The notes: generated by a model from the sequence alone, not told the origin. Counted from the first letter of the stretch, positions 10,001-22,212 are shown. The stretch: 64,000 nt of DNA from Lysinibacillus sp. BPa_S21 (GCF_023337795.1 NZ_JALIRS010000003.1:62001-126000); one strand, 5' to 3'. Translations and numbers: made by a program.

Positions 10001-11421
10001 GCAGAAAGTGGGTGATGGGGATTGGCAAAGCTTTCGTACTTATCGATTACTTGCCCATCTTTAATTTTCACCGCGGCAAGCTCAATGATCGTATCGTAAG
10101 CAGTAGATAAACCTGTCGTCTCTACGTCAAACACGACATAGGTATCATCAGCTAATAATCGGTTCTCTGGTGCATAAGCAATCGGTACACCATCATCTAC
10201 TAAATTAGCCTCCAAGCCATAAATAACTTTAATCCCATGCTTTTTCCCTGCTGAATAAGCTTCTGGGAAAGATTGCACAACAGCATGGTCGGTAATAGCC
10301 ACGGCTGGATGCCCCCACTTTGCAGCCTGCGCAACAAGTCGATCCACTGGTGTCACAGCGTCCATTTGACTCATTGGTGTATGCAAATGCAATTCAACTC
10401 GTTTTTCTCCCTCTGGAGCCTTATCTTGTCGTGTTTCTTTTTTGATTTCGTTGATATCATTTGCCATAACGATTAAATCACGGATAAACGTATCAGTTTG
10501 CACAGATCCACGTACTTTAACCCACATGCCTTTTTTCAAATGCTGCATTAGCTCTGCATCATCATTATCGCGTGAGAACATTTTTACTACGATAGAGTCT
10601 GTATAATCGGTAATTTTAATTTGTAATAATGAGCGTCCACTTTTCAGCTCTCTAATTTCCGTATCAAAAACATAACCTTCTATGATAACACGACGCTCTT
10701 CCTCAACAATGCGTTTAATTTCCATTGTTTCATCATCTTTAATTAACATACCAAGCTGGAATGGTCGATCACCCAGGTTGGCAATAGCTGGATTTTCTTT
10801 CTTCTCCTGCTCACGTTTTTGGTAATCTTGTATCGCTTGCTGGGCTAAAGCCGCTTCCTCTAAACGCTTTTGTTCCATGAAAGCTTCCTGTGCCGCAATC
10901 ATTTCTTCTGTTTGATCTTGAAGCACGAAATCAATTACAACGTGTGGAAAGCCGAATTGACTATAACTTTCGGAAAGCTTTTCTGCATACTTTGTTTTCA
11001 GCATCATAAATTCCATTTCTTGCATGCAGGATAAAATGATTTTTTGCCCATTCCACATAGGCATCTGTGAGGCTAGGCAATGTTTTAAAGTTGGCGCCAT
11101 CTCATCTATTTGCTCTACTACTGTTAACCAATATTGTTGAACAAGTTCCTCTGTAACATTTTTCTCTACCGTATCAAACGTTGTGTGGATTTGAGCGATA
11201 GCTGAAAACTTTTCAGTCAAACGAGTACGAAAAAGTTGGAATAGCGGAAAAGGAAGGACATCTCGTAATTTAATGGAGAAATTCCATAGCCTGTTCTTTT
11301 TATGGACAGTTAACCGTGATAATTCACCGTCCTCAAAAAAGGACATATACACATCGTCTGTTAACTCTAGTTGTTGCAAGAGCATTTGAAACCTAGTTCT
11401 TGCTTCTTGTTGCTGTTCCAA
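7090..11421 (-). CDS. polC: DNA polymerase III alpha subunit, PolC type
   Basis: The product is 1443 residues, typical of the Gram-positive replicative polymerase that carries its own proofreading exonuclease. Order: N-terminal domain (1-200), OB domain (about 240-330), PHP domain with [10 protein letters not shown] (345-354) interrupted by the DEDDh exonuclease (FDVETTG, 431-437; [10 protein letters not shown]), then PHP remainder, palm with [12 protein letters not shown], and fingers with a CPNC...CTEC zinc cluster. The C-terminal helix-hairpin-helix region ends in [16 protein letters not shown], with a clamp-binding type end. It appears to start at TTG (11419-11421) with AGTAGGTG upstream. 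It is separated from proS by about 210 bases. Confidence 0.98.
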   Translation of the reverse strand: MEQQQEARTRFQMLLQQLELTDDVYMSFFEDGELSRLTVHKKNRLWNFSIKLRDVLPFPLFQLFRTRLTEKFSAIAQIHTTFDTVEKNVTEELVQQYWLTVVEQIDEMAPTLKHCLASQMPMWNGQKIILSCMQEMEFMMLKTKYAEKLSESYSQFGFPHVVIDFVLQDQTEEMIAAQEAFMEQKRLEEAALAQQAIQDYQKREQEKKENPAIANLGDRPFQLGMLIKDDETMEIKRIVEEERRVIIEGYVFDTEIRELKSGRSLLQIKITDYTDSIVVKMFSRDNDDAELMQHLKKGMWVKVRGSVQTDTFIRDLIVMANDINEIKKETRQDKAPEGEKRVELHLHTPMSQMDAVTPVDRLVAQAAKWGHPAVAITDHAVVQSFPEAYSAGKKHGIKVIYGLEANLVDDGVPIAYAPENRLLADDTYVVFDVETTGLSTAYDTIIELAAVKIKDGQVIDKYESFANPHHPLSATTIELTGITDDMVRNAPEVEQVIQEFHAFIGDGIVVAHNASFDIGFLYTGYKKYGLEGTVHPVIDTLELARLLYPTMKNHRLNTLCKKFNIELTQHHRAIYDTEATGFLLLQLLKDADELGIKYHDDFNKHVGGGDAYKKGRPMHCTILAVDNAGLKNLFKIVTHSHTKTFYRVPRVTRAVLEQYREGLLIGSGCNNGELFETMMNKSPEEAEQVAKFYDYIEVQPKAVYAPLIERNVVRDEWTLEDIIRKLVKLGKKIDKPVVATGNVHYLDPTDGMFRQILIGSQGGANSLNRSKLPEVHFRTTDEMLKEFDFLGPDLAKEVVVTNTQKVANMIGDVKPIKDDLYTPKIEGSDDEVTNLTYEMAHLIYGEELPEIVKARIEKELKSILGHGFGVIYLISAKLVKKSLADGYLVGSRGSVGSSLVATFMEITEVNPLPPHYVCPNCKHSEFFDDGSVSSGFDLPNKDCTECGTPYKKDGQDIPFETFLGFKGDKVPDIDLNFSGEYQPQAHNYTKVLFGEDYVYRAGTIGTVAEKTAYGYVKGYANDNNLHFRGAEVDRLVQGCTGVKRTTGQHPGGIIVVPDYMDIFDFSPVQFPADAQDSEWRTTHFDFHSIHDNILKLDILGHDDPTVIRMLQDLSGIDPKTIPTDDPVVMKIFSSPESLGVTEKQIGCKTGTLGIPEFGTRFVRQMLEDTKPSTFSELVQISGLSHGTDVWLGNAQELIQNGTCVLKEVIGCRDDIMVYLIYQGLEPSLAFKIMESVRKGKGLSEEFEAEMLANKVPGWYIESCKKIKYMFPKAHAAAYVLMAVRIAWFKVHFPILYYAAYFTVRADDFDLIAMVQGSQMIRAKIDEINIKGLEASTKEKNLLTVMELALEMCERGMSFQKVDLYRSQASEFIIDGNSLIPPFDAIPGLGTNVAKQIVAAREDGEFLSKEDLQQRGRVSKTLIEYMDQLGCLEGMPDANQLSLF

Positions 11422-11481
11422 TCTATTGACACCTACTTTCAGAAAGAGGCAGTTTTAAAGCCTCTTGTTATACGAATCAAA

Positions 11482-11509
11482 GAAAAAAATCCGCTCCCTT
11501 TCTGGGGGC
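11482..11509 (-). terminator. Candidate terminator after proS
   Basis: GCCCCC/GGGAGC stem (11504-11509 with 11493-11498, one mismatch on the minus strand) with a five-base loop, followed two bases later by ATTTTTTTC. The stem is short; the T run is convincing. Confidence 0.45.
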
Positions 11510-11566
11510 ACCGTCAAGCCTCACAAATTCTAATCGCTATGAATTCATGCTTGGCTCGCTGTCCCC
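11504..11566. other. Imperfect inverted repeat between proS and polC
   Basis: GGGGGCACCGTCAAGC (11504-11519) is an imperfect reverse complement of GCTTGGCTCGCTGTCCCC (11549-11566). It would fold as a long hairpin in the proS-polC intergenic transcript. It overlaps the candidate terminator and could compete with it. It resembles neither the long repeat family nor a T-box. Confidence 0.5.
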
Positions 11567-11630
11567 GAGAAGTGGCGCGAATTTATTATCTATTTAATAC
11601 CCTTTGGGACAGAGGTTCTTCTTAAGGAAA

Positions 11631-13337
<1,707 letters not shown>

Positions 13338-13395
13338 TCAGTGTTCCACCTTTTTAATAGATAAGTTTTTATACTCTAATTAGCATAAACAAATT

Positions 13396-13438
13396 TAGCT
13401 TTGAACGCAATGTTTCAAAAAAATTGCGTTCAAAGCTA
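13396..13438 (-). terminator. 16-bp perfect hairpin between rseP and proS
   Basis: TAGCTTTGAACGCAAT (13396-13411) pairs exactly with ATTGCGTTCAAAGCTA (13423-13438) across an 11-base loop. On the minus strand it is followed by AAATTTGTTTATG, a modest T-rich tail. It probably terminates rseP transcription before proS. A T-rich tail (TGTTTTTCC) also follows on the plus strand. Confidence 0.55.
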
Positions 13439-13451
13439 TGTTTTTCCAAAA

Positions 13452-13508
13452 GCAACAAAAAATTCTTTGTCGCTCTTTCATAAACCTATTTTTCCTAATC
13501 AACACGCC
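13452..13508. repeat. Second dispersed repeat, copy A
   Basis: The stretch starting GCAACAAAAAATTC and ending AATCAACACGCC closely resembles 24365-24424 (GCAACAAAAAAATCC ... CCATACGCC), including the shared CATAAAC and CGCTC segments. Both copies lie between genes in the same orientation. No coding capacity is seen. Confidence 0.6.
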
Positions 13509-13548
13509 GGATGTTTTACTTGAAAAAACTTAACTTCACTTCATTTAG

Positions 13549-14811
13549 TTAAAAGAAAAATCTTTGTATATCGTTCCATGTAACTACGACCATTAAGATC
13601 ATTAATAGTACGATACCTACAAAATGCACAAGACCCTCTTTTTGACGATCAATTGGTTTTCCTCTTACGGCTTCGAAGCCAAAGAACAATAGTCGTCCAC
13701 CGTCAAGCGCTGGAAGCGGTAGTAAGTTCATAATTCCAAGGTTGATACTTAACATTGCAGCCCAATTCATTAAGTTCATGAATCCATATTGAGCTACCAT
13801 CTCTGTTGCTTTATAAATTCCTACTGGACCAGATAGAGCATCTATAGTGAATTTACCGGTAACTAACATACCAAGCAGTTCAAATATTTTTGCGGTCATA
13901 TTATACGTTTCTTGAGCGCCATAAACAACAGCCTTTAATGGATTAAATTCACGCGGGCTCTCATACTTGACGCCAATTTGACCGTATTTTTTGCCATTTT
14001 CTACTTGTTCTTTTACCTTCATTTTTAAGGTAACTTGCTGACCATTTCGATCAACTATTACAGCAATATCTTCACCTGGGTGATCTTGTACAATAGCAGC
14101 TAAATCTTGCCATTTATCTACTGCTTGTCCATCAATCGCAGTTACTCTATCGCCTGCAAGCATTCCTGCTTGTGCTGCTGGATCATTTTCTACTACTTCT
14201 GTGATGATCGGCTCATACGTAGGCACACCATGAATTAATCCAATCAGCAAATAAATAACAAAAGCTAATATGAAGTTAAATAATGGGCCTGCAAATATTG
14301 TCATAGCTCGCTGACCAACTGTTTTAGCGTTAAATTGACGATCATATGGTGCAATTAACGTTTCTTTACCGTTTTCTACGAGAATACAATCTCTTGAAAT
14401 ATTATAACGAACTAATTTTTCTTCTTCATCATAGCCTTCTACAAACAATTCCTTTTCTAAATCGGCACGCTCAACTTCTAAAAATAACAAATCTGGTAAT
14501 TGCTTATTATTTTGATTAAAGATAATTTTCTGTACAATGTTATCTTCATTTACAATGAGCCCTACTCGATAGCCAGGCTGTAACTCGATGCCATCCATGT
14601 CATCACCAGCCATACGAACGTAACCACCAATCGGCAATAAACGTATCGTATAGATTGTTTCACCATGTGTTTTCCCATAAATTTTTGGTCCCATACCGAT
14701 TGCAAATTCTCGAACCATAATTCCTGCTCGTTTCGCAAACAAGAAGTGACCAAATTCATGGAAGGATACAAGTAGGCCAAATATTAAAATAAATGCAATA
14801 GCTGTTTGCAT
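13549..14811 (-). CDS. rseP: Site-2 zinc metalloprotease of the RseP/RasP family
   Basis: The product is 420 residues. RseP/RasP cleaves single-span membrane proteins such as anti-sigma factors and signal peptide remnants inside the membrane. The zinc motif HEFGH is at residues 18-22 within the first membrane segment; the second zinc-ligand motif LPALDGGRLL is near the C terminus. A PDZ domain lies between (EVVENDPAAQAGMLAGDRV). Further hydrophobic segments lie around residues 170-190, 340-365 and 390-415. The ATG has AAGGTGGGG upstream. It lies downstream of dxr, the usual order, with a long repeat between them. Confidence 0.97.
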   Translation of the reverse strand: MQTAIAFILIFGLLVSFHEFGHFLFAKRAGIMVREFAIGMGPKIYGKTHGETIYTIRLLPIGGYVRMAGDDMDGIELQPGYRVGLIVNEDNIVQKIIFNQNNKQLPDLLFLEVERADLEKELFVEGYDEEEKLVRYNISRDCILVENGKETLIAPYDRQFNAKTVGQRAMTIFAGPLFNFILAFVIYLLIGLIHGVPTYEPIITEVVENDPAAQAGMLAGDRVTAIDGQAVDKWQDLAAIVQDHPGEDIAVIVDRNGQQVTLKMKVKEQVENGKKYGQIGVKYESPREFNPLKAVVYGAQETYNMTAKIFELLGMLVTGKFTIDALSGPVGIYKATEMVAQYGFMNLMNWAAMLSINLGIMNLLPLPALDGGRLLFFGFEAVRGKPIDRQKEGLVHFVGIVLLMILMVVVTWNDIQRFFF

Positions 14812-14864
14812 AATACCCCACCTTTAAAAGTGAATAGTTAACGATATCTTCTCTCTTTGTTTTA

Positions 14865-15293
14865 GGATTATCAACAACACGTGTGGTTGATTTCCATTCC
14901 GACTGGGCGCTTTGTAGCTGCCGCTTTGCTTTCGCTACAGAAAACATTTGTTGCTGTCGCTTCGCTTTCGCACAGATAAAACATTGCCGCTGACGCTTCG
15001 CTTTCGCGCAGAGCTTCCTGGGGGCGTCCGATGAGCCGCTTGGGCCAACAGATGTTTTTTGCGCGAAAGCGTAGTGTTAACGCAGCAACAGCAGAGGGTT
15101 TTGTTTGTGCGAAAGCGCAGCGACAGCAACAGCAGGATGTTGATCACGAAGGCGTTATCACAGGACGTGATGCTTTTAGCCTTCGTTCCTCTATATCGCT
15201 AATCCCCAAGGAGTCGCCCAGACTCCACTCCAATCAACTTATTTACATAGTAAACGTTTTAACAAAAGTCATCCACTACTTTTGGTGATGAAT
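14865..15293. repeat. Dispersed repeat, long form, copy 3
   Basis: This occupies the dxr-rseP gap and ends one base from the dxr stop codon. Its left end reads GGATTATCAACAACACGTG then GGTTGATTTCC; its right end reads ACTTTTGGTGATGAATC. About three variant 37-bp units (CGCTTTGCTTTCG cores) form the left array. CTTCCTGGGGGCGTC follows, then two inverted units and the ACGAAGGC...GCCTTCGT nested hairpin (about 15147-15187). Confidence 0.88.
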
Positions 15294-15294
15294 C

Positions 15295-16440
15295 TTATTT
15301 TACCATGTTTAACACTGTTTTTCTTGTTTCACTGTCTACATGCAAAATTGTTTGTAAATCTGGCACTAATATGTTGTTATGTGCTTGCATGACACGTTCT
15401 ATTGTTTCGTCAATTTCAAGGAAAGTTATTTTTCCTTGTAAAAATGCCGCAACTGCCGCTTCATTCGCTGCATTCATAGCTGTTAAAATTGTACCACCTG
15501 TGCGTCCAGCCTCATATGCTAGTCGCAATGCTGGATAACGTTCAAAATCCATTTCTTTAAAATGCAACTGACCAATTTGTGCTAAGTTAAGACGTTGTCC
15601 GTTATGCAACGGCATACGACCTGGGTAGCTTAACGCATATTGAATAGGTACACGCATGTCCGGCGTACCTAGCTGCGCAATGACACTAGTATCATGATAC
15701 TCAACTAGGGAGTGAATAATACTTTCTCTATGCAAAAGTACATCAATTTTATCATAAGGCATATCAAATAAGACATGTGCTTCAATGACTTCTAGTCCTT
15801 TGTTCATCATTGTAGCAGAATCTATCGTAATTTTCGCACCCATCGACCAGTTCGGGTGGTTTAGTGCATCTGCAACCGTTACGTGTTTCAATTCCTCGCG
15901 TGTTTGATCACGGAAGCTACCACCAGAAGCTGTAATAATTAAACGTTCAATATTTTTGGGGTTCTCACCATTCATCGATTGGAAGATTGCTGAATGCTCA
16001 CTATCAACCGGCAAAATGGCAGCATTGTATTTCTTGGCTTCTGCCATCACTAAATGTCCAGCGGTTACCAGTGTTTCTTTATTGGCAATGGCAATTGTTT
16101 TGCCCATGCGAATTGCTGCTAATGTCGATTCTAGCCCAACGCTTCCAAGAACCGCGTTTACAAGCACCGTTGAATCAGGATGTGTAGCAACCTCTACAAG
16201 CCCTTTTGCACCAAACGTAAATTGTACTTGTGGATATTCTTTAGCGAGCATAACTGCATCTTCTTCTAATTGAACAGATACAAGCTCTGGCTTTAAAGTT
16301 TCAATCATTTCACGCGTTTTTTCGATATTTTTTCCTGAAGAAAACGCTACTAAATGAAAGGCATCGCGTTGTTCTTTTAAAATATCATAGGTTTGCCAAC
16401 CGATTGAACCAGTTGCACCAAGTAAACTAATTTTTTTCAC
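15295..16440 (-). CDS. dxr: 1-deoxy-D-xylulose 5-phosphate reductoisomerase
   Basis: The product is 381 residues. Dxr converts DXP to MEP with NADPH in the non-mevalonate isoprenoid pathway, which supplies the substrate of UppS. The NADPH-binding [10 protein letters not shown] lies at residues 8-17. The metal/substrate segment [13 protein letters not shown], the flexible-loop region [21 protein letters not shown] and the C-terminal helical domain are present. The start is GTG (16438-16440), with AAAGGGGAC upstream. It follows cdsA after about 170 bases that include a short repeat copy. Confidence 0.98.
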   Translation of the reverse strand: MKKISLLGATGSIGWQTYDILKEQRDAFHLVAFSSGKNIEKTREMIETLKPELVSVQLEEDAVMLAKEYPQVQFTFGAKGLVEVATHPDSTVLVNAVLGSVGLESTLAAIRMGKTIAIANKETLVTAGHLVMAEAKKYNAAILPVDSEHSAIFQSMNGENPKNIERLIITASGGSFRDQTREELKHVTVADALNHPNWSMGAKITIDSATMMNKGLEVIEAHVLFDMPYDKIDVLLHRESIIHSLVEYHDTSVIAQLGTPDMRVPIQYALSYPGRMPLHNGQRLNLAQIGQLHFKEMDFERYPALRLAYEAGRTGGTILTAMNAANEAAVAAFLQGKITFLEIDETIERVMQAHNNILVPDLQTILHVDSETRKTVLNMVK

Positions 16441-16523
16441 GACAAATTGTCCCCTTTTTCTATCTCAGCAAATGATATAGCACGATTATTACCACTCTAT
16501 TTAGAGGAAAATGCTATTATTAT

Positions 16524-16598
16524 GGCTCATCATCAGATTGTAGAGTTGATATCGGTTCTAACTGGGCGCTTTTTAAAGTCGTCCGATGAGCACCTGTT
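16524..16598. repeat. Dispersed repeat, short or partial copy
   Basis: The copy begins GGCTCATCATCAG, continues AGTTGATATCGGTTCTAACTGGGCGC, and then contains GTCGTCCGATGAGC, a string also found in the middle of copies 2 and 3. The arrays and the right end are missing or unrecognisable. It lies between dxr and cdsA, immediately before the cdsA stop. Confidence 0.65.
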
Positions 16599-16606
16599 GT
16601 TTTTAG

Positions 16607-17407
16607 TTACCAAAAAAAGTGTAAAAAATGTAGTAAAGGCACGACGAATAGTAGACTATCGAAGCGGTCTAAAATACCGCCATGCCCAGGTAAAATATTT
16701 CCTGAATCCTTTACGCCAAAATGACGCTTGATAGCCGATTCCACTAAATCACCCATTTGACCAATAATTGACGCCAAGATTGTGATGAAAATAAGCGAGA
16801 CATAGCCACCATTCGCAAATGGATAAATTGCCTGCATCCCAACGGCAAAAATTACAGCAATAACAATACCACCTACAAAGCCTTCCACAGTTTTCTTCGG
16901 TGAAATTTCAGGCCATAACTTATTTTTGCCTAGTTTTCTTCCAACAAAATATGCACCTGAGTCAGTTGTCCAAACTACAAGTAAACAATATACGACAAAC
17001 TCTAGACCATAGCTTCGAGTTTCGATTAAGTAATGGAACCCTAATCCGACATAAAACGCACCTAATAAAATAAATGCAACTTCATCGAATGTAATTTTAT
17101 TTTTCACAAGGACTACGTATATAAGCAATAGCATCATCAGACCATACACAACCATTAAATTAGAGGAATAGCCAATCGCATCTACTACCTTACTTGACCA
17201 GTCCGTTGGTATAACAAGTAGTATTAATGTTAATAACCCTAAAAAACCAGGTACTGAAAAAAGTGAAATACCTTTCATTTTTAGTATTTCATAAAAGCCG
17301 ACAACAGCCATTGCAAGCACAAGTATTGTAAATGGCACTTTTCCATAAATAACAAATGGAATAAATAGTGCTGCTGCAATTATTGCCGTAATAATTCGTT
17401 GTTTCAA
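16607..17407 (-). CDS. cdsA: Phosphatidate cytidylyltransferase
   Basis: The product is 266 residues. CdsA makes CDP-diacylglycerol from phosphatidic acid and CTP, the branch point of phospholipid synthesis, in the cytoplasmic membrane. About eight hydrophobic segments are visible. The family signature at the C terminus is clear (GHGGILDRFDSLLF), as is SPKKTVEGFVGG in the middle. The ATG overlaps the uppS stop by four bases, so the two are coupled. The C terminus, ending LHFLHFFW, is hydrophobic. Confidence 0.96.
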   Translation of the reverse strand: MKQRIITAIIAAALFIPFVIYGKVPFTILVLAMAVVGFYEILKMKGISLFSVPGFLGLLTLILLVIPTDWSSKVVDAIGYSSNLMVVYGLMMLLLIYVVLVKNKITFDEVAFILLGAFYVGLGFHYLIETRSYGLEFVVYCLLVVWTTDSGAYFVGRKLGKNKLWPEISPKKTVEGFVGGIVIAVIFAVGMQAIYPFANGGYVSLIFITILASIIGQMGDLVESAIKRHFGVKDSGNILPGHGGILDRFDSLLFVVPLLHFLHFFW

Positions 17408-18198
17408 GATGTTTCTTCTCCCTTCAACCCACCGTAACGGCGATTACGTTTCTGGTAGTTTTCCACCGCTTTCAGTAAGTTTTCCTCACTAAAATCTGGC
17501 CACAATGTATCTGTAAACCAAAATTCTGTATAGGCGAGCTGCCATAACATAAAGTTGCTTAATCGCACTTCACCGCTTGTACGAATTAATAAATCTGGCT
17601 CTGGCAGATGAGCCGTCATTAAATGAGCTGTCATGCATTCTTCTGTTATGTCTTGCATCGTTAATTGACCGTCCTGCACTTTTTGAAGCATTGTTTTCAT
17701 GGCGCTAACCATTTCCGAACGACTTCCATAGTTCAGAGCAAAATTTAGAATTAATCCTGTATTATGCTTCGTCTCCTCCATCGCCTCAAACAACGCTTTT
17801 TGCGTATGTGCAGGTAATAAAGATGGATCTCCTATCATTTCAACACGTACATTGCGTTCCATCATTTCAGGTAAAAAGGAACCTAAAAATTCTACAGGTA
17901 AACGCATGAGGAAATCGACCTCTGTTTTTGGTCGCTTCCAATTTTCTGTAGAGAACGCGTACACCGTTAAAACTTTAATACCTAGATCTGACGCAAATCT
18001 CGTCACCTTTCGTACCGTCTTCATACCTTCATGGTGCCCAGCAACACGTGGCATGGCACGTTTCTTTGCCCAACGTCCATTTCCGTCCATAATAATCGCT
18101 ACATGGGCAGGAATTGGCTCGTTTTTAGCAAGGGCAACACGTTCCTCCAATGATAGTGAATCTATATTTATTTGTTTACCTAATAGCTTTTTAAACAT
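17404..18198 (-). CDS. uppS: Undecaprenyl pyrophosphate synthase (cis-prenyltransferase)
   Basis: The product is 264 residues. UppS condenses eight isopentenyl units onto farnesyl pyrophosphate to make the C55 lipid carrier of cell wall synthesis. The catalytic segment MDGNGRWA is at 37-44 with Asp38. The other conserved blocks are TVYAFSTENWKRP and LLIRTSGEVRLSNFMLWQ...YTEFWF. The ATG is preceded by GTGGGGGAG. It heads the uppS-cdsA pair and is about 550 bases downstream of frr. Confidence 0.98.
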   Translation of the reverse strand: MFKKLLGKQINIDSLSLEERVALAKNEPIPAHVAIIMDGNGRWAKKRAMPRVAGHHEGMKTVRKVTRFASDLGIKVLTVYAFSTENWKRPKTEVDFLMRLPVEFLGSFLPEMMERNVRVEMIGDPSLLPAHTQKALFEAMEETKHNTGLILNFALNYGSRSEMVSAMKTMLQKVQDGQLTMQDITEECMTAHLMTAHLPEPDLLIRTSGEVRLSNFMLWQLAYTEFWFTDTLWPDFSEENLLKAVENYQKRNRRYGGLKGEETS

Positions 18199-18330
18199 GC
18201 TAACTCCCCCACTACAACTAATCGGACGTATACTAACCTATCATAACAAACAAAAGCGCTATTTGTCTTTTTTTTCCCTCTAAATTGACTATGTATGAAC
18301 TACCTTATTTTAGAACTACACACAATTTAA

Positions 18331-18446
18331 AATGATCACCATCATGTTGAATTCATAATCATTAAGACTACATACAGTCGAACGAAATCAAATCAACTTA
18401 TATCATGCTAAACATTACAAAAATGTTATCCCAACTTTTGGTGATT
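18331..18446. repeat. Dispersed repeat, short form, in the frr-uppS gap
   Basis: The left end (GATCACCATCATGTTGAATTC) and right end (AAATCAACTTAT...ATGTTATCCCAACTTTTGGTGAT) match the ends of the long repeat, but the arrays are gone. The rest of the 548-base frr-uppS gap (18199-18746) holds the frr terminator at 18670-18700 and no recognisable gene. Confidence 0.65.
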
Positions 18447-18669
18447 AAAGAAAGGCGTTTTTACTCCTACTTAACTTAAGGTTAAAAAGGAGGTTGCCTT
18501 ATTTTGTTCCATTTTCAATAATGTATTTCAGTTCACGTAAAGAATAGTTCTTCTTAATCTTAAAAGAAAGCAAAAATAGATGAAAGATATTATCCTGATA
18601 ACCATTAAAGTTCTTAATCTCAGTAAGTGTTTAGACACCCGCCGAATGAAGATACTCTAACAGTAAAGA

Positions 18670-18700
18670 GAAAAGACGTCCTTTATAGGTATAGGACGCC
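18670..18700 (-). terminator. Intrinsic terminator after frr
   Basis: GGCGTCC (18694-18700) pairs with GGACGTC (18675-18681), with one G-U pair, and the minus strand continues TTTTCTCTTT. It lies about 50 bases after the frr stop. Confidence 0.75.
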
Positions 18701-18746
18701 TTCATCTCATCAAAAAGTTCCATCATAGATATGCAAAGCGCATAGC

Positions 18747-19303
18747 TTACACTTCTAGAATTTCTTTTTCTTTTTCCTTCGTCACTTGATCTACTTTAAC
18801 GATGAATTCATCCGTTAATTTTTGAATATCTTCACCGTAGCCACGTAGATCATCTTCTGTGATTTCGCCAGCTTTTTCAAGTTTTTTTAGATCGTCATTC
18901 GCATCACGACGAACGTTACGTACAGCGATTTTTGCATCCTCTGCTTCTTTTTTCACTTGCTTCACAAGCTCTTTACGACGCTCTTCTGTTAAAGCAGGAA
19001 TCATTAAACGAATGACAGAACCATCATTTGTTGGTGTAATACCAATATCTGATTTCAAAATCGCTTTTTCGATTTCACCTAAAATTGTTTTATCGTAAGG
19101 TGTAATAACTAATAAACGTGCTTCTGGTACCGAAACACCTCCAAGCTGATTAATCGGTGTTGGTGCACCATAGTAATCAACTGTAATGCGATCTAATAGA
19201 GAAGCATTTGCACGACCTGCACGGATTGAAGATAGTTCACGTGAAAAAGCGGCAATTGTTTTGTTCATTTTTTCTTTAGCTTGTTCTAAAACTTGTTTAG
19301 CCA

Positions 19304-19304
<1 letters not shown>
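18747..19304 (-). CDS. frr: Ribosome recycling factor
   Basis: The product is 185 residues, the standard size. RRF works with EF-G to split post-termination ribosomes. The two-domain tRNA-mimic fold is supported by [20 protein letters not shown] (domain I helix), the beta-rich middle ([20 protein letters not shown]) and the long C-terminal helices ([14 protein letters not shown]). Its ATG shares one base with the pyrH stop codon, so pyrH-frr is a coupled pair closed by the terminator downstream. Confidence 0.98.
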
Positions 19305-20041
<737 letters not shown>

Positions 20042-20077
20042 TCAGACTTTATTTAAAACATCCTTATTCCCTTTTCC

Positions 20078-20106
20078 ATTATAGTATATATAACAATAAT
20101 TTCTAG
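20078..20106 (-). promoter_or_regulatory. Candidate promoter for pyrH-frr
   Basis: A perfect TATAAT (20078-20083) lies about 50 bases upstream of the pyrH start. The -35 region at 17 bases spacing (CTAGAA) is a poor match. The gene follows a terminator, so a promoter is expected here. Confidence 0.4.
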
Positions 20107-20136
20107 TTATGAATAAGGCAAAATAGAAAATTATGT

Positions 20137-20231
20137 GGCTCATCACCATAAGTGAGGTTGATTTCCATTCCGGCTGGGCGCTTTAGCATACCGTTTAACA
20201 AATGTTCCCCACAACTTTTGGTAACGAGACC
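20137..20231. repeat. Dispersed repeat, short form, between tsf and pyrH
   Basis: About 95 bases bounded by GGCTCATCACCATAAGTG on the left and CAACTTTTGGTAACGAGACC on the right, an imperfect terminal inverted repeat. The internal left segment GGTTGATTTCCATTCCGGCTGGGCGC matches the long copies; both 37-bp arrays are absent. The 317-base tsf-pyrH gap (20030-20346) otherwise contains only the tsf terminator and the pyrH promoter. Confidence 0.75.
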
Positions 20232-20260
20232 ATTATATCTCTTTTTTTCGCTCATTTCGG

Positions 20261-20297
20261 AAAAATAGGGAACACGTTATGTTGTGTTCCCCATTTT
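20261..20297 (-). terminator. Intrinsic terminator after tsf
   Basis: GGGAACAC (20268-20275) pairs with GTGTTCCC (20284-20291) across an eight-base loop; the minus strand continues TATTTTTCC and the plus side is also T-rich. It lies about 60 bases after the tsf stop. Confidence 0.8.
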
Positions 20298-20346
20298 TGT
20301 CTAGAAAATCTAGATATTATTTGATTAAAATCAAACGAAAGCTAAA

Positions 20347-21234
20347 TTAGTTTCCTTTAACTTGGCTCATTACTTCTTCAGCAAAGTTATCTTCACGTTT
20401 TTCGATACCTTCACCTACAGCGTAACGTACGAATCCATTTACAGAACCGCCAGTTGAAGCTACGAAGTCACGTACTTTTTGATCTGAGTTTTTAACGAAT
20501 GTTTGGTCAAGTAAGCAAATATCTTCGAAGTATTTACCAAGACGACCTTCAACCATTTTTGCTACGATGTTTTCTGGTTTACCTTCGTTAAGAGCTTGTT
20601 CAGTTAATACTTTACGCTCACGTTCAACTTCATCAGCAGAAACCTCATCGCGAGAAACGTAAGTAGGGTTGATAGCTGCGATATGCATAGCAACATCTTT
20701 TGCAGCTGAAGCATCAGTAGAACCTTCTAAAGTAACTAATACACCGATACGACCGCCCATGTGTAAGTATGAACCAAATGCATCTGCATCCGTTTTTGCT
20801 TTTACTTCGAAACGACGAAGAGTGATTTTTTCACCGATTGTTGCAACGGCAGTTGAAATTTGGTCAACAATTTTCACACCTTCAGCATTTGAAAGCTCTA
20901 ATGCAGCTTCAACTGATGCAGGTTTAGCAGCAAGTAATTGCTCAGCTAAAGAAGCAACTAATACTTGGAATTTTTCGTTTTTAGCAACGAAGTCAGTTTC
21001 AGCGTTTACTTCAAGGATGATTGCTTCGTTACCTTTTTCTAAAATGAAAGTTGTACCTTCTGCAGCGATGCGGTCAGCTTTTTTAGCAGCTGAAGAAAGA
21101 CCTTTTTCACGTAGGAAATCGATTGCAGCATCTATATCGCCATCAGTTTGTACTAACGCTTTTTTACAATCCATCATTCCAGCGCCAGTTTTTTCGCGTA
21201 ATTCTTTTACTAATTGTGCAGTAATGTTTGCCAT
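20347..21234 (-). CDS. tsf: Translation elongation factor Ts
   Basis: The product is 295 residues, the usual bacterial EF-Ts length. It is the nucleotide exchange factor for EF-Tu. The N-terminal UBA-like domain reads [19 protein letters not shown] and is followed by [20 protein letters not shown] and the [10 protein letters not shown] motif that contacts EF-Tu. The core subdomains contain IGVLVTLEG and [17 protein letters not shown]. The ATG follows AGGAGGAAACACTAA. It is 101 bases after rpsB, with a terminator-like hairpin between. Confidence 0.98.
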   Translation of the reverse strand: MANITAQLVKELREKTGAGMMDCKKALVQTDGDIDAAIDFLREKGLSSAAKKADRIAAEGTTFILEKGNEAIILEVNAETDFVAKNEKFQVLVASLAEQLLAAKPASVEAALELSNAEGVKIVDQISTAVATIGEKITLRRFEVKAKTDADAFGSYLHMGGRIGVLVTLEGSTDASAAKDVAMHIAAINPTYVSRDEVSADEVERERKVLTEQALNEGKPENIVAKMVEGRLGKYFEDICLLDQTFVKNSDQKVRDFVASTGGSVNGFVRYAVGEGIEKREDNFAEEVMSQVKGN

Positions 21235-21283
21235 TTAGTGTTTCCTCCTCAAATTGGTTGTGCAAATTTTAGTGATAGGTTCT

Positions 21284-21324
21284 AAAAAAGGTGATAAGGG
21301 TTCTGAGCCACTTATCACCTTTTT
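21284..21324 (-). terminator. Hairpin terminator between rpsB and tsf
   Basis: AAAAAGGTGATAAG (21285-21298) pairs with CTTATCACCTTTTT (21311-21324), a perfect 14-bp stem followed on the minus strand by more T. It lies only 11 bases after the rpsB stop and before tsf. It probably makes rpsB transcripts more abundant than rpsB-tsf ones. Confidence 0.8.
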
Positions 21325-21335
21325 GTAAACGTGAA

Positions 21336-22055
21336 TTACTCAGCAGCAGCTTCTACAGCTGGAGCTTCTTCTTCACCTTGTTTTGACTCGATTAAAGCGT
21401 CAGCCATTTTAGCAGTTAAAAGTTTAACAGCGCGAATAGCATCATCATTAGCAGGGATTACGTAGTCGATTTCATCTGGATCACAGTTTGTATCAACAAT
21501 ACCTACTAGAGGGATGTTTAATTTACGAGCTTCTGCAACAGCAATACGTTCTTTACGTGGGTCAACCACGAACATAACGTCTGGAAGTTCGTGCATATCA
21601 CGGATACCGCCTAAGAATTTGATTAGACGTTCGTGTTCTTTTTTAAGTTGGATTACTTCTTTTTTAGGTAGAACTTCGAAAGTTCCTTCTTCTTCCATTT
21701 TTTCGATTGCTTTCATACGTGCAACACGTTTTTGAATAGTACCGAAGTTTGTAAGAGTACCACCTAACCAACGTTGGTTGATGTAGTAGTTGCCTGAACG
21801 TTCAGCTTCATCTTTGATCGCTTCTTGTGCTTGTTTTTTCGTACCAACGAAAAGAACTTTACCACCGTCTTGACCAACTTGACGCATGAAGTCATAAGCT
21901 TCCTCTAATTTTTTAACAGTTTTTTGTAAGTCGATGATGTAGATCCCGTTACGCTCAACGAAGATATATTTCTTCATTTTTGGGTTCCAACGACGAGTTT
22001 GGTGACCGAAATGTACACCAGCTTCAAGTAATTGTTTCATAGAAATTACTGACAT
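21336..22055 (-). CDS. rpsB: 30S ribosomal protein S2
   Basis: The product is 239 residues. The opening [31 protein letters not shown] is diagnostic in its [13 protein letters not shown] core; [12 protein letters not shown] and [20 protein letters not shown] are the other S2 blocks. The C terminus is short and acidic ([12 protein letters not shown]). The ATG is preceded by TAGGAGGAAATTCAC. Its leader of about 120 bases has a candidate extended -10 promoter and a small inverted repeat (CTAAGCTTAG). Confidence 0.98.
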   Translation of the reverse strand: MSVISMKQLLEAGVHFGHQTRRWNPKMKKYIFVERNGIYIIDLQKTVKKLEEAYDFMRQVGQDGGKVLFVGTKKQAQEAIKDEAERSGNYYINQRWLGGTLTNFGTIQKRVARMKAIEKMEEEGTFEVLPKKEVIQLKKEHERLIKFLGGIRDMHELPDVMFVVDPRKERIAVAEARKLNIPLVGIVDTNCDPDEIDYVIPANDDAIRAVKLLTAKMADALIESKQGEEEAPAVEAAAE

Positions 22056-22178
22056 GTGAATTTCCTCCTAGTATGTTTGGTTTTTATCCTCCGCATTTAT
22101 CACTTGCAACAAGCTACCCTAAGCTTAGAGCACCACTTACTACATCAAAATGCGTGTGTATTAATAACACCATTTGCA

Positions 22179-22207
22179 ACTATATCATAGCTTTACCCCA
22201 TTCGCAA
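22179..22207 (-). promoter_or_regulatory. Candidate sigma-A promoter for rpsB
   Basis: TTGCGA (22202-22207), a 17-base spacer and TATAGT (22179-22184) with a TG one base before the -10 hexamer. It is 120-150 bases upstream of rpsB and overlaps the last codons of the swrB-like gene by nothing, lying just after its stop-side boundary. Confidence 0.6.
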
Positions 22208-22212
22208 CTGTT

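Noticed and set aside
11422..11630. Possible T-box leader near proS
   Set aside because: The structured stretch is downstream of proS, not upstream, and the GGTGGNACCGCG antiterminator sequence is absent.
16598..16625. The cdsA stop codon being supplied by the right end of a repeat copy (GTTACCAAAAAAAGTG)
   Set aside because: The sequence matches the left-end orientation rather than the expected right end, and the similarity is short; chance is likely.
20669..21238. Long plus-strand open frame opposite tsf, and many similar antisense frames opposite other genes
   Set aside because: They are shadows of codon use in the real minus-strand genes; none has a family match or ribosome site.
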